NCBI RefSeq assembly: GCF_017875275.1
Contig: NZ_JAGGML010000001.1
Coordinates: 3,927,001 to 3,991,000 of the forward strand
Reading direction: 5' to 3'
Origin: Xanthobacter flavus
GTDB lineage: Bacteria > Pseudomonadota > Alphaproteobacteria > Rhizobiales > Xanthobacteraceae
Length of the DNA: 64,000 bases
In this document: piece by piece, positions 8,787 to 16,704 of the stretch
Position numbering within the stretch: the first letter of the stretch is position 1
How the letters are laid out: every line of letters starts with the position of its first letter
Notes under the pieces: model-generated
The model's database searches: none
What the model saw: only the letters and a program-made list of their open reading frames with translations
What the model was told of the DNA's origin: nothing
Made by a program: the position numbers and the translations under genes

Positions 8787-8813
8787 ACCAGTTAAAACTG
8801 GTCAGACTGGTAA
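8787..8813. promoter_or_regulatory. Probable GntR operator in divergent promoter
   Basis: ACCAGTT-AA-AACTGGT forms a 7-base inverted repeat (8787-8802), and ACTGGT is repeated directly after CAG (to 8813). The overlapping TGGTCAGAC is identical to half of the palindrome at 6822-6838. It lies between the GntR gene (start 8725) and the AllA-like gene (start 8880). Confidence 0.55.
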
Positions 8814-8879
8814 GTCTAGATGATTTGTTCCCGCACCGGCAGCCCGGTCTGCCCGTCCCTACGATGAAAGAACAGGCCT

Positions 8880-9410
8880 ATGAGTTCCGATACAGGCATG
8901 CCGGTCCTGGAAGCCGGCGCGCACGTTCTGCGGCCGCTGACGGCCGACGCGTTCCGCCCCTTCGGGCAAGTGCTGGTGGCGGATGCGACCTATACGGTGA
9001 ACCTCGGCCACGCCGACCGGACGGATCTGCTCGCCAGTCTTGCCCATCGCGAAACCGCGCCGCAATTGTGCCTGTCGCATTTCGACGTCCGCCCCATGGC
9101 ATTGCCGGCGACCATCACTGAACTGGAGGCGCATCCCTACACTGCGCAGGTCTTCCTTCCGATCACCGAATCCCGTCCCGTCGTGGTGGTGGCGCTGGCC
9201 GGCCCTGATGGGCGGCCGGACCCGGAAACGCTGGCCGCCTTCCTCGGCGCGCCTGGGCAGGCCATCCTCTATGATGCCGGCGTCTGGCATGCCGGCCTCA
9301 CCACTGCGAGCGACCCCGGCCATTTCCTCATGGCCATGTGGCGCGGCAGCCGGCCGGACACCCTGGTGGAGCCCCTGTCCCGACCCTTGGTGGTCGATCT
9401 GGCCGGCTGA
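8880..9410 (+). CDS. Ureidoglycolate lyase (AllA) family protein
   Basis: A 176-residue protein of the AllA/ureidoglycolate lyase cupin-like family, whose known members split ureidoglycolate to glyoxylate and urea. Recognisable are LTADAFRPFGQVL near residue 20, the family motif ELEAHPYTAQVFLPI near residue 80, and AILYDAGVWHAGL near 140 with the family His. It is divergent from the GntR gene with a shared operator region, so it is likely under that control. No allantoinase, allantoate amidohydrolase or ureidoglycolate dehydrogenase is nearby except the hydantoinase-type gene. It may therefore act on a related ureido or carbamoyl acid rather than in purine breakdown. Confidence 0.8.
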   Translation: MSSDTGMPVLEAGAHVLRPLTADAFRPFGQVLVADATYTVNLGHADRTDLLASLAHRETAPQLCLSHFDVRPMALPATITELEAHPYTAQVFLPITESRPVVVVALAGPDGRPDPETLAAFLGAPGQAILYDAGVWHAGLTTASDPGHFLMAMWRGSRPDTLVEPLSRPLVVDLAG

Positions 9411-9421
9411 GGCGCCCGAAA

Positions 9422-10327
9422 TCAGCTTCCGGTCAGCCCGGCGAGACGGGACCGGGTCTCGGTTTCCAGCACCGCGAGGAAATCTTGTGCAAGCCGCGAC
9501 AATGCGCGGCCGCGCGGTAGGACGGCCTGCAGCCTCAGCCGGATATCCGGTTGGAACGGACGCACCACCAAAGCGTCGAACCGGCTGGCGGATGCGGTGA
9601 TCTCGTCCAAAATCGTGGCGCCACAGCCTTCCTGGACCAGTCGGGCCGCGACGTTCAGGAAACGCACGTCAATGGCGGGCTGATAGGGCACGCCCGCGCG
9701 GCGGAAGGCTTCCGCGATCAGAAGGCCGATACGGTTGTCGGGACGCGGGGCGACGAGGGGTCCCTGCGCCAGATCGGTCGGGGTCACGACAGTCAAGGCG
9801 GCAAGCGGATCATCGGCCCGGCAGATGGCCACGGCGGCGAGTTCCGCCACCGGCTTCACCTCGAGCCCGTGGCGGCTGTCGGCTTCCATGGCCACGCCGA
9901 TGTCGGCGAGCCCGGTTTCCACCGCTTCCAGAACACTTACCAGCGGCCGGGTGTCGAGGGAGACATGCACCCCCGGGCGTCCGACGAGAAAGCGCGGGAT
10001 GACGAGGGGGAGCAAGGTTTCCGAGAGTTCCGCGGTGGCCACGAGCCGGATGCGCCCGGCCCGGCCGGCCTTCAGGTCGGCCGCCCGCTCGGCGACGGCG
10101 CGCTGATGCAGGAACAGCGGTTCCGCCTCCTCCAGCAGCAGCCGCGCCTCATCGGTCGGCACCAGCCGGTTCGAGATCCGCTCGAACAGGGCAAAGCCGA
10201 GCCGGTCTTCCATGTGGCGGATGGCATTGGACACCGCCGATTGCGACATGCCCAGTTCCTCCGCCGCACCCACCGTGGTTCGACAGCGCATCACGGCCCG
10301 GAAGACTTCGAGCTGGCGGAGGTTCAT
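9422..10327 (-). CDS. LysR family transcriptional regulator
   Basis: A 301-residue LysR-type regulator. The N-terminal helix-turn-helix is MNLRQLEVFRAVMRC through GMSQSAVSNAIRHMEDRLG, and the rest is a periplasmic-binding-protein-like effector domain (IRLVATAELSETLLPLVIPRFL). The start at 10327 gives the standard N terminus; an ATG at 10336 is also possible. It lies 33 bases after the 112-residue protein gene on the same strand, so it may be the last gene of the operon starting with the family III CoA-transferase at 15006, or have its own promoter. The effector is unknown. Confidence 0.88.
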   Translation of the reverse strand: MNLRQLEVFRAVMRCRTTVGAAEELGMSQSAVSNAIRHMEDRLGFALFERISNRLVPTDEARLLLEEAEPLFLHQRAVAERAADLKAGRAGRIRLVATAELSETLLPLVIPRFLVGRPGVHVSLDTRPLVSVLEAVETGLADIGVAMEADSRHGLEVKPVAELAAVAICRADDPLAALTVVTPTDLAQGPLVAPRPDNRIGLLIAEAFRRAGVPYQPAIDVRFLNVAARLVQEGCGATILDEITASASRFDALVVRPFQPDIRLRLQAVLPRGRALSRLAQDFLAVLETETRSRLAGLTGS

Positions 10328-10360
10328 GAAGCCCATGGGCGGGAAGCAGTCCCTTGCCGG

Positions 10361-10699
10361 TCAGGATGCCACGACCCAATCGCCAGGGCGACCGGGGATC
10401 GGCTTCAAGCGGATGCGGTGGAAGTTGGCCACGAACTCCGTAAAGGGTCCAAAACCCTTGATGGCGTTGAATTCCGGGGTGTCGTAGACCTCGGGGCCAT
10501 CGATCTCGTAGAGCGCGGCATATTTCGGCCCACCCTCGTCCACCAGCCACCGTTTCGCCGAACGCCAGCCGGGGCAAGCGAGGATCTCGGGGATGTGGAC
10601 GTTCTCATACCATTCGTTGAACGCGGCTTCCTGCTCGGGGGCGATATCCACCATCACCATATGGATCATGGGGGGCGTGCCAGTGGGCCTATCGGTCAT
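10361..10699 (-). CDS. Small dimeric alpha/beta-barrel-type protein (EthD/DUF4286-like)
   Basis: A 112-residue protein, MIHMVMVDIAPEQEAAFNEW, with the phrase NEWYENVHIPEILACPGW. A W/N-Y-x-x-x-H-I-P-E core near residues 28-42 is typical of ferredoxin-like dimeric alpha/beta barrel proteins such as EthD- and DUF4286-type proteins. Members are often accessory or catalytic proteins in aromatic and alicyclic degradation, but no activity can be assigned. The start at 10699 has GAGGA about 10 bases upstream; residue 11 is an alternative Met. It lies between the third DHDPS-fold gene and the LysR gene on the same strand. Confidence 0.55.
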   Translation of the reverse strand: MTDRPTGTPPMIHMVMVDIAPEQEAAFNEWYENVHIPEILACPGWRSAKRWLVDEGGPKYAALYEIDGPEVYDTPEFNAIKGFGPFTEFVANFHRIRLKPIPGRPGDWVVAS

Positions 10700-10725
10700 G
10701 GGGCGGGGGTCCTCGCGTGGTGTTC

Positions 10726-11670
10726 TCAGGCTGGGGATCCAGCGCGAAGCAGGCCCGCGGCGGCGAGGGCCTCGCGCAGCCGCGCCACTTCGGTCTCCGG
10801 CAGGGTGTCCACCGGCGGCCGGCAGCGGGTTGATGCCAGCCGGCCCAGCAGATGGAGGCAGGTCTTCAGCCGGAGCGTCGCCAGATGGCCGGGGGCGCCA
10901 TAGACGATGCGGCCGAGGAGATAGAGCCGCTCATGCAGGGCCCGGCCGGCGGCCATGTCGCCGCGCGCGACAGCGCGGTCGAGGGCGACGATCAGCTCCG
11001 GCACCACGGCGGCGAGGCTCACGAGGCTGCCGTCGCTGCCGAGGGCGAAGCAGGGGAAAAGGTGCTCGTCCCCAGAGGCCATCACCGCAACGTCCGGGCG
11101 CAGCCGGCGGGTCAGCCGCCGGGTGGCGTCATAGGCCGCCGTTTCCCAGCTGCCCTCCTTGATGCCGACGACGGTCTCGATCTCCAGAAGCCGCGCCAGC
11201 ACCTCGGGCCGGAACGCCGTCTTGCCCGAGCCCACGGCGCCCTGGAACAGCATCATCGGCACGCCCGCAGCCACCGCGATCATCCGGTGGTGGGTGACGA
11301 TGGCCCTATCGTCCGCGCCCAGTGCCCAGGAAAAGGGGGGAAACACCATGACCGCGTCGGCCCCGGCTGCCGCGGCGTCCTCCGCCATGCGGGCCGCGAT
11401 ATCGGAACGTTCGCAATTGATGCCGGCGACCACCTTGTGACCGGTTCCGGCCACCGACCGGGCGGTGCGCACCACCTCGCTCAACTCCTGCCGCTCCAGG
11501 GCGAAATTCTCGCCGGCATGGCCGTTCACGAGCAGGCCAGCCATGCCCTCGGTGGCGAGGACGGCGGCGTGATGGGCGTGGAGCGCCTCGGCATCGAGGG
11601 CGCCGGAGGCATCCAGGGGACAGATCGTGGCGGCGTAGATGCCGCCGAAGGGGAAGGTGGCGTCGCTCAT
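10726..11670 (-). CDS. Dihydrodipicolinate synthase-fold lyase, variant
   Basis: A 314-residue DHDPS-fold protein with the Schiff-base Lys171 in VGIKEGSW. As in the protein at 1-570, the canonical GTTGE loop is replaced by NGHAGE (residues 49-54), and the catalytic Tyr of YNxP is replaced by Phe142 (LFQGA). The lysine therefore remains but the tyrosine/threonine proton relay is gone, which suggests a changed lyase, hydratase or decarboxylase activity on a 2-keto acid or aldehyde substrate. It follows the two MaoC-type genes and precedes the small barrel-type protein, in the operon that starts with a CoA-transferase. The upstream MaoC frame runs into it, see that entry. Confidence 0.85.
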   Translation of the reverse strand: MSDATFPFGGIYAATICPLDASGALDAEALHAHHAAVLATEGMAGLLVNGHAGENFALERQELSEVVRTARSVAGTGHKVVAGINCERSDIAARMAEDAAAAGADAVMVFPPFSWALGADDRAIVTHHRMIAVAAGVPMMLFQGAVGSGKTAFRPEVLARLLEIETVVGIKEGSWETAAYDATRRLTRRLRPDVAVMASGDEHLFPCFALGSDGSLVSLAAVVPELIVALDRAVARGDMAAGRALHERLYLLGRIVYGAPGHLATLRLKTCLHLLGRLASTRCRPPVDTLPETEVARLREALAAAGLLRAGSPA

Positions 11671-11693
11671 ATGCAGGGTTCTCGGGGGCTTTC

Positions 11694-12127
11694 TCAGGCG
11701 ACCGGGGGGGACGGGGAAATTTCAGGGTGGCGCGGGCCTTGAGCACCTCCTGGCCCGCCTCGTTCACGGCGGACGCTTCCCAGGTCAGCGTGCGGGTGGC
11801 CTCGTCGCGCTCGGCGATCCACACGTCGATGGTGATGGTGTCGCCATAGAAGACGGGGCCGGTGAACCAGAAGCGGTCCTCGATGGAAACGCCGAGAATT
11901 CCGGCGAGCTCCGCCGTCAGCACGCTGGTGCAGAGCCCCGCCACCATGATGCCGGGCGCCAGCCGCTGGCCGAATTTGGTCCCGGAGGCGAAGTCCTCAT
12001 CGATATGCACCGGCCCGAAGTCTCCGGTGGCGGCAATGTAGAGGCTGCCGTCGGCCTCCGTCACGGTCTTCGACACGCGCACGCGGTCGCCGACCTTCAG
12101 GTCTGCAAAGGGCTTGATCTCATACAT
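11694..12127 (-). CDS. MaoC-type (R)-hydratase, frameshifted at a C7 tract
   Basis: A hot-dog fold protein of about 144 residues. It has the hydratase motif ATGDFGPVHIDEDFA (Asp36/His41) and ends near VLKARATLKFPRPP. Such enzymes hydrate an enoyl-CoA. As sequenced, a run of seven G on the plus strand (11704-11710) leaves the frame open for a further 130 residues to 11306, inside the DHDPS-fold gene in another frame. One more base in that run would stop the protein at a TGA at 11694-11696, a normal length with 23 bases to the next start. The coordinates given assume that reading. It overlaps the upstream MaoC gene by 8 bases, as translationally coupled genes do. A homopolymer sequencing error or a phase-variable tract are both possible. 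Confidence 0.7.
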
Positions 12128-12530
12128 CGGCGCCCCCCGAGACCGGCGCGAGGCGCGCGGTGCCGCGGATCAGCACCGCCTCGCCCACGCAGGCCTCAAG
12201 GGTGCAGGTGAGCGTGCCGGCGGCATCGAGGCCGCTCACCGTCGCCTGCGCCGCAATCGTCGTGCCCACGGGCACCGCATGGGCGAAGGAAACCGAGAAA
12301 TCGGCGATGCGGTGGGCTGGGCCGGCAAGGCGGGACAGGCAGGTGGTGAGCAGCGACGAGGCCGCCAGTTCGAACACCGCCATATCGGCGAGGCCGGCGT
12401 CCCGCGCCTTGGTGCGGTCCACGTAGAGGCCACCGAGATTGCCGCTGATGCCGGTGAAGAGCGCCTGCTCGGCCACCGTCATGGTCTTGGAGAAGCGGAT
12501 GTGCTGGCCGATGGCGGGAGCGGGGGTCAT
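12120..12530 (-). CDS. MaoC-like hot-dog protein, degenerate active site
   Basis: A 136-residue MaoC-type protein. The start at 12530 has GGAAGG 8 bases upstream; a Met ten residues earlier is less likely. The hydratase motif region reads FTGISGNLGGLYVD (residues 25-38) where active proteins have D-x-N-P-x-H, so the catalytic His is replaced by Tyr. Small MaoC proteins can pair as an active and an inactive subunit, and this gene overlaps the next, normal MaoC gene by 8 bases. A heterodimeric hydratase is therefore likely. Both are in the operon with acyl-CoA dehydrogenase and family III CoA-transferase. Confidence 0.75.
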   Translation of the reverse strand: MTPAPAIGQHIRFSKTMTVAEQALFTGISGNLGGLYVDRTKARDAGLADMAVFELAASSLLTTCLSRLAGPAHRIADFSVSFAHAVPVGTTIAAQATVSGLDAAGTLTCTLEACVGEAVLIRGTARLAPVSGGADV

Positions 12531-12556
12531 GGAAGCGTCCTTCCTGTCGGCCACGG

Positions 12557-13717
12557 TCACAGGGAGAGGCCATTGCGGATGATGGAGCGCGCGACGAGCA
12601 CCCGATGGATCTCGGAGGTGCCGTCATAGATCCGCGTCACCCGGCAATCCCGGTAGATGCGTTCCAGCGGCAGATCCTTGGAGAAGCCATAGCCGCCGAA
12701 CATCTGGATGCCCCGGTCTGCGACGCGGCCGAGCATTTCCGACGCGTAGACCTTGATCATCGAAACCTTGTCGCGCGGATCCAGGCCCTGATCGATGTCC
12801 CAAGCGCAATTCAGCACCATCATGCGGGTGGCATAGATCTCCATGGCGCTGTCGGCGATCATCTGCTGCACCATCTGGAATTCCCCGATGGGCTGGCCGA
12901 ACTGCTTGCGGGTGCCCGCATGCAGGCGCATCAGATCCAGCACGCGCTGGGCCATGCCCACCGCGCGGGCGCCGATATGGCCGAGCCGGATGCCGCTGAC
13001 GCTGGACATGATGAGCTTGAAGCCGCCGCCCACCTCGCCCAGCACATTGGCCTGCGGGATGCGGCAGTCGTCGAAGACGAGCTCGGCATGGCCGTAGCCG
13101 CGATGGCCCATCATGGGCTGCACCCGGGAGACCGAGAAACCGGGAGCGTCGCGATCCACCAGGAAGAGGGTGATGCCGCCGCGGGCCCGCTTTTCCGGAT
13201 CGGTCACGGCCATGACGATCACATAGTCCGCAATGTCGCCGTCGGAGATGAAATGCTTGGTGCCGTTCAGCACCCAATGACCGTCCTCGAGCCGGGCGGT
13301 GGTGGTGATGGCGGCCGCATCCGAGCCGGCGCCGGGCTCGGTGATCGCCATGGCGCAGATCTTCTCGCCGGTGATCGTCGGCTCCAGATACGCCGCCCGC
13401 TGGGCCGGCGTGCAGGCCATCAGCATGGGATAGACCTGCCCGAACACCCGCCGGATCAGGGCATCGGAAGTCTGGCCGAGCTGCTCTTCCACCAGGCACA
13501 TGTCGAGCACCGACAGGCCGCCGCCGCCCACCTCCGCCGGCATGTTCAGCGCATAGAGGCCGAGGGCGATGGCCTCCGCCTTCAGGGGCGCTAGCTTGTC
13601 AGGCGGAACGCGACCCAGCTCCTCGGTCTCCTGCTCCAGCGGCTGCACCTTGTCGCGCACGAAGCGGCGGACCGTATCGACCACCATGCGGGTCTCGTCG
13701 GAAAGGGAAAAGTCCAT
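12557..13717 (-). CDS. Acyl-CoA dehydrogenase
   Basis: A 386-residue acyl-CoA dehydrogenase with FAD/substrate motifs AITEPGAGSDAAA, NGTKHFISDGDIADYVIV and QMFGGYGFSKDLPLERIYRD. At the position of the catalytic Glu in short- and medium-chain enzymes (IYEGT) it has Asp (RIYDGTSEIHRVL), a change also seen in the ACAD10/11-like branch. It follows the CoA-transferase gene by 89 bases and precedes the MaoC pair by 26 bases. The order CoA-transferase, dehydrogenase, hydratase is the start of a beta-oxidation-type route. The substrate is unknown. Confidence 0.9.
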   Translation of the reverse strand: MDFSLSDETRMVVDTVRRFVRDKVQPLEQETEELGRVPPDKLAPLKAEAIALGLYALNMPAEVGGGGLSVLDMCLVEEQLGQTSDALIRRVFGQVYPMLMACTPAQRAAYLEPTITGEKICAMAITEPGAGSDAAAITTTARLEDGHWVLNGTKHFISDGDIADYVIVMAVTDPEKRARGGITLFLVDRDAPGFSVSRVQPMMGHRGYGHAELVFDDCRIPQANVLGEVGGGFKLIMSSVSGIRLGHIGARAVGMAQRVLDLMRLHAGTRKQFGQPIGEFQMVQQMIADSAMEIYATRMMVLNCAWDIDQGLDPRDKVSMIKVYASEMLGRVADRGIQMFGGYGFSKDLPLERIYRDCRVTRIYDGTSEIHRVLVARSIIRNGLSL

Positions 13718-13806
13718 GCCTCAGGTCCTGTAACGGCCGATAAGAAGGGTCCGCGCGAGGCAGCGACGCCGCGCGCGTTCGGAACTCGGAAGCGGGCAGA
13801 TGGGTG

Positions 13807-15006
13807 TCAGGCGGCGGAGGCCGCGCGCACCACGTCGTCCGTCAGGAAGGTCTCGATCTCATCCGCGGCATAGCCGACCTCGGCCAGGATCTCCCGGGTC
13901 TGTGCGCCCAGGGGCTGGGGAACCCGGGCGATCGGCAAGGTGGCGCCGTCATAGTGCACGGGGTGGGATACGAAGGTGACCTGTGCGCCGCCGGAACTCG
14001 TCGCCGTCTGGAAGGCGCCGAGATGGGCCAATTGCGGATTTTCGCGGACGGCGTCGTAATCCTCCACCGGCGCATTCCACACTCCGGCGGCGTCCAGCGC
14101 CGCCTGCCATTCGGCGGTGGTGCGGGTCGCGACCTGCGCCACGATCAGCCGGTTGTAGGAGGCGCGCTCCTTCAGCATGGTCTCGGGGCTGACCTCGGCG
14201 AGTTCCGGGAGGTCGAGGGCGCGGGCGAGCACGGCTGGTGCGGCCATGGAGATGGCGATGCAGCCGTCGGCGGTGCGGTGAATGCCGTGGCCGGCGGAGG
14301 AGAACCAGCTTGCCACCCCCTGCGGCGCACGGGGGCCGTCGTCGTGGGGCGCTCCGTTCAGCCAGGCGGTCAGGGGCTCGCCCTGAAGGTCGATGGCGCT
14401 CTGGAGCAGGCTCACGTCGACCCGCCGGCCATCCCCCGTCTGCTCCCGGGCGAATAGCGACGCGACGATGCCCAGCACGCAAAGCACGGCGGTGTGGTGA
14501 TCGATCACCACAGAGCCCAGCGGCACGGGCGGGCCTTCGGATGGGCCGGTGTGTGCAGCAAGGCCGGACATCGCCTGAAGCAGAAGGTCCTGCCCCGGCC
14601 GGTGGGCGAAGGGGCCGGTGGCACCGAAGCCGGTGGCGGAGGCGTAGATCAGGCGCGGATAACGCGCGCGCAGGTCTTCCGGCCCCATACCGAACTTCGC
14701 CATGGTGCCGGGTCGGAAGTTCTCCATCACCACATCGGCGCCGGCCACCAGGCGCTCGGCGATGGCGCGTCCGGCCGTGCTCTTCATGTCGAGGGCGATG
14801 GAGCGCTTGCTGCGTCCGGTGTTCAGGTGATTGACGCTCTCGCCGGCCACGAAGTGCCCGGCCACCGCCCAGTTGCGCTGAAAGGCGCCGTCCAGCGGCT
14901 CCACAGCAATCACGTCCGCGCCCATGTCCCCGAGCATCTGCGCAGCATGGGGCCCGGCGAGGAAGTGATTGAAACTGATGACACGAACGCCCTTGAGCAG
15001 CGACAC
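13807..15006 (-). CDS. Family III (CaiB/BaiF) CoA-transferase
   Basis: A 399-residue formyl-CoA-transferase/CaiB-type enzyme that moves CoA between acyl-CoA and a free acid. The GTG at 15006 is chosen because GGAGG lies 7 bases before it and the protein then begins VSLLKGVRVISFNHFLAGPHAAQ, the family N terminus. Further motifs are LGDMGADVIAVEPL, NTGRSKRSIALDMKS and GPFAHRPGQDLLLQAMSGL, which holds the likely catalytic Asp. It is the first gene of a minus-strand operon: CoA-transferase, acyl-CoA dehydrogenase, two MaoC proteins, DHDPS-fold lyase, small protein and perhaps LysR. A dyad lies about 117 bases upstream. Confidence 0.9.
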   Translation of the reverse strand: MSLLKGVRVISFNHFLAGPHAAQMLGDMGADVIAVEPLDGAFQRNWAVAGHFVAGESVNHLNTGRSKRSIALDMKSTAGRAIAERLVAGADVVMENFRPGTMAKFGMGPEDLRARYPRLIYASATGFGATGPFAHRPGQDLLLQAMSGLAAHTGPSEGPPVPLGSVVIDHHTAVLCVLGIVASLFAREQTGDGRRVDVSLLQSAIDLQGEPLTAWLNGAPHDDGPRAPQGVASWFSSAGHGIHRTADGCIAISMAAPAVLARALDLPELAEVSPETMLKERASYNRLIVAQVATRTTAEWQAALDAAGVWNAPVEDYDAVRENPQLAHLGAFQTATSSGGAQVTFVSHPVHYDGATLPIARVPQPLGAQTREILAEVGYAADEIETFLTDDVVRAASAA

Positions 15007-15122
15007 GCTTCGTCCTCCGGGAAGGCGAACCGGGCGCCACGGAGGCGACCGGATGATCCGCGAACGATAGTAGCGGTGGCTGCGCTGTGGCGGCACTAGC
15101 GATAGCTATGAAATTTCAGGGA

Positions 15123-15149
15123 TCAACTATCTATTTTAGATATAGTTGA
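15123..15149. promoter_or_regulatory. Inverted repeat upstream of CoA-transferase operon
   Basis: TCAACTAT (15123-15130) and ATAGTTGA (15142-15149) form a perfect 8-base inverted repeat, with CTA/TAG continuing the symmetry inward. It lies in an AT-rich patch 117 bases before the GTG start of the CoA-transferase and fits an operator. The regulator is unknown; the LysR gene at the operon end and the GntR gene are candidates. Confidence 0.45.
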
Positions 15150-15202
15150 CCCGCGTCGGCATCCAATGCTACCTCGCAGTCGACAGCGCGATCTTCGGCT
15201 GA

Positions 15203-15370
15203 GATAGGCCCCGCGCCAGCATCGGTGCCTCCTCCGTTGCCAGAAAGGGGGGCGATGCGATCGGCCCGAACCCGACCGACCACGGCAAGCCGGGCATCGC
15301 CGGCCTGCGGGACGGCATCGCCGTGATGGGGCCAACATCCGAATTTCTGTGTTTCGGCATGGAAGAATGA
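15203..15370 (+). pseudogene. IS5-family-like transposase fragment
   Basis: A plus-strand frame between stops contains ASSVARKGGDAIGPNPTDHG followed by KPG, the characteristic GPNPTDRGKxG region of IS5-type transposases, and then loses similarity before a stop at 15368-15370. No start and no C-terminal catalytic half are present. It is a decayed piece lying beside the ISL3 element, and it shows that the end of the CoA-transferase operon region has been hit repeatedly by insertion sequences. Confidence 0.5.
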
Positions 15371-15402
15371 CCCCGTTGTGAGGGGGATCGGCGTGTAATT
15401 TT

Positions 15403-16704
15403 GGGTCTGACGCAGTTTTGGTGGTGAAAAGCTAAGGGGCCCCAATCAGGCGGGCCTGGAGGAGGTCGAGCTTTCCTCTGCCGTACATCTGGCGCTTGAC
15501 GAGTTTGAGCTTGGTGATCTGGCCTTCGGTTTGGCCGTTGGACCAGGGTGAGGTGATGGCGGCAACCACGGCCGCCCTATCCTTGACAACGCCGTTGGCG
15601 AACGATGCGACGAGACTTGGTTTGGCCCGCTCCAGCCATGGCTCCAAGTCTGCGACAATCTTCTTGCGGATCATGGCCTGGAAGATGGCGATGGTCGTCC
15701 GCGCCTCAACGAGGGGTGGCACGCCGTCCTCAATCGCCGCGATCGTAATGCTCTCGGATTTGGACAAGCGGTCGCGGCTGATGGTCATGAGGCGCGCAAT
15801 GGTGCGCGCCGAGGGCGTACGGCTGAGTGCATCACCGTCCATTCGTTCGGCGCGGCGACGACGTGCCACCCACTCGGTGACGACCCGAAGGCAGCCGCGG
15901 AAGCCTTGGCGCTTGAGGTGTCGCCACAGCCCCGCGCCATTACGTTCGCCGGCTGCCCACTTGTCCTCGAGCCACGGCAGGTACAGTTCGAGCGAACTTT
16001 CCCGTAAGCGGAAGACATCTGTGCGCTCACCGCGCAGGAGCCACGCTTGCGCTGTCGCGGGCTCCCGGTCGGGCAAGAGAGCTATGGTCCTGCGGGGCGC
16101 TCAAGGTCGCAGATGATGGTGCCATAGCGTTGATTGCGTCGCCACGCCCAGTCGTCGATCCCTATGACCGTCGGAGGGACGAAAGGGCGGCTACCGCGTC
16201 GCCGCAGGACCCTGAGCAGGGTATCGTTGCTGACCGGCAGCATCAGCCTGCGGGCAAGGCTCGCCGCCGGTCGTCCGCCCAGCGCCAGCCCGAGGTGGTG
16301 AACGATGTGGTCGAGCCGGGCAGTCCGCCGTGCCTACGGCGCCAAAACCTTGGCGTCGAAGCGCTCGGCAAAGATGCGCCGGCCGCAGAGCACCGCGTCG
16401 CAGTGGAAACGCCGCGCCCGGACAACGAGCCGAACCGGTTTGCCCGCCATCGGCAGATCCGCCAGATGCCGATGATAGCGACTGTGTATCCGCTCCGAGG
16501 TTCTCCCGCATCCCGGGCACGAACTCGCCTTGCCAACCGCGGGAACCGTAATCAGCATGCCGGCGCTGTCGCTGCTGACATCGTCCACCACGAATCCGCG
16601 CGGGACCAGAGTCGAAGGTCGGAGAGAGGGCTGCATGGTGTTGATTCCAATCTCAAAATCAACGCCAGCCGAATCCCAAACTCCATCAAAAATGAGTCAG
16701 ACCC
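15403..16704 (-). mobile_element. ISL3-family insertion sequence (decayed)
   Basis: A 1302-base element bounded by imperfect terminal inverted repeats: the 24 bases from 15403 and the reverse complement of the 24 bases ending at 16704 agree at 20 positions, both beginning GGGTCTGAC. It encodes one ISL3 transposase on the minus strand, broken by a stop codon and a frameshift. The flanking 8 bases (GTAATTTT and AATATTCG) are not an exact target duplication. Its right end abuts an IS21-type end without any gap, so it probably inserted into that older element. Confidence 0.75.
15432..16636 (-). pseudogene. ISL3 family transposase, interrupted
   Basis: The N-terminal part (16636 to 16337) has the zinc finger CPGCGRTSERIHSRYHRHL with a second Cys pair region. 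An in-frame TAG at 16336-16334 follows AKVLAP, and the same frame then continues with HHLGLALGGRPAASLARRL and VIGIDDWAWRRNQRYGTIIC, holding the first catalytic Asp. A frameshift near 16095 (after DLERP) is needed to reach the last part, which ends with SPWSNGQTEGQITKLKLVKR as in ISL3 transposases. With both lesions no full-length product can form. Confidence 0.8.

Noticed and set aside
8880-9410. Proof of allantoin degradation together with the hydantoinase
   Set aside because: No allantoate amidohydrolase, ureidoglycolate dehydrogenase or urate-pathway gene is present, so the AllA family name alone does not show purine catabolism.
11306-11693. Real C-terminal extension of the MaoC protein
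   Set aside because: The extension is arginine-rich shadow sequence of the DHDPS-fold gene and has no family resemblance, so a frameshift in the G7 run is more likely.
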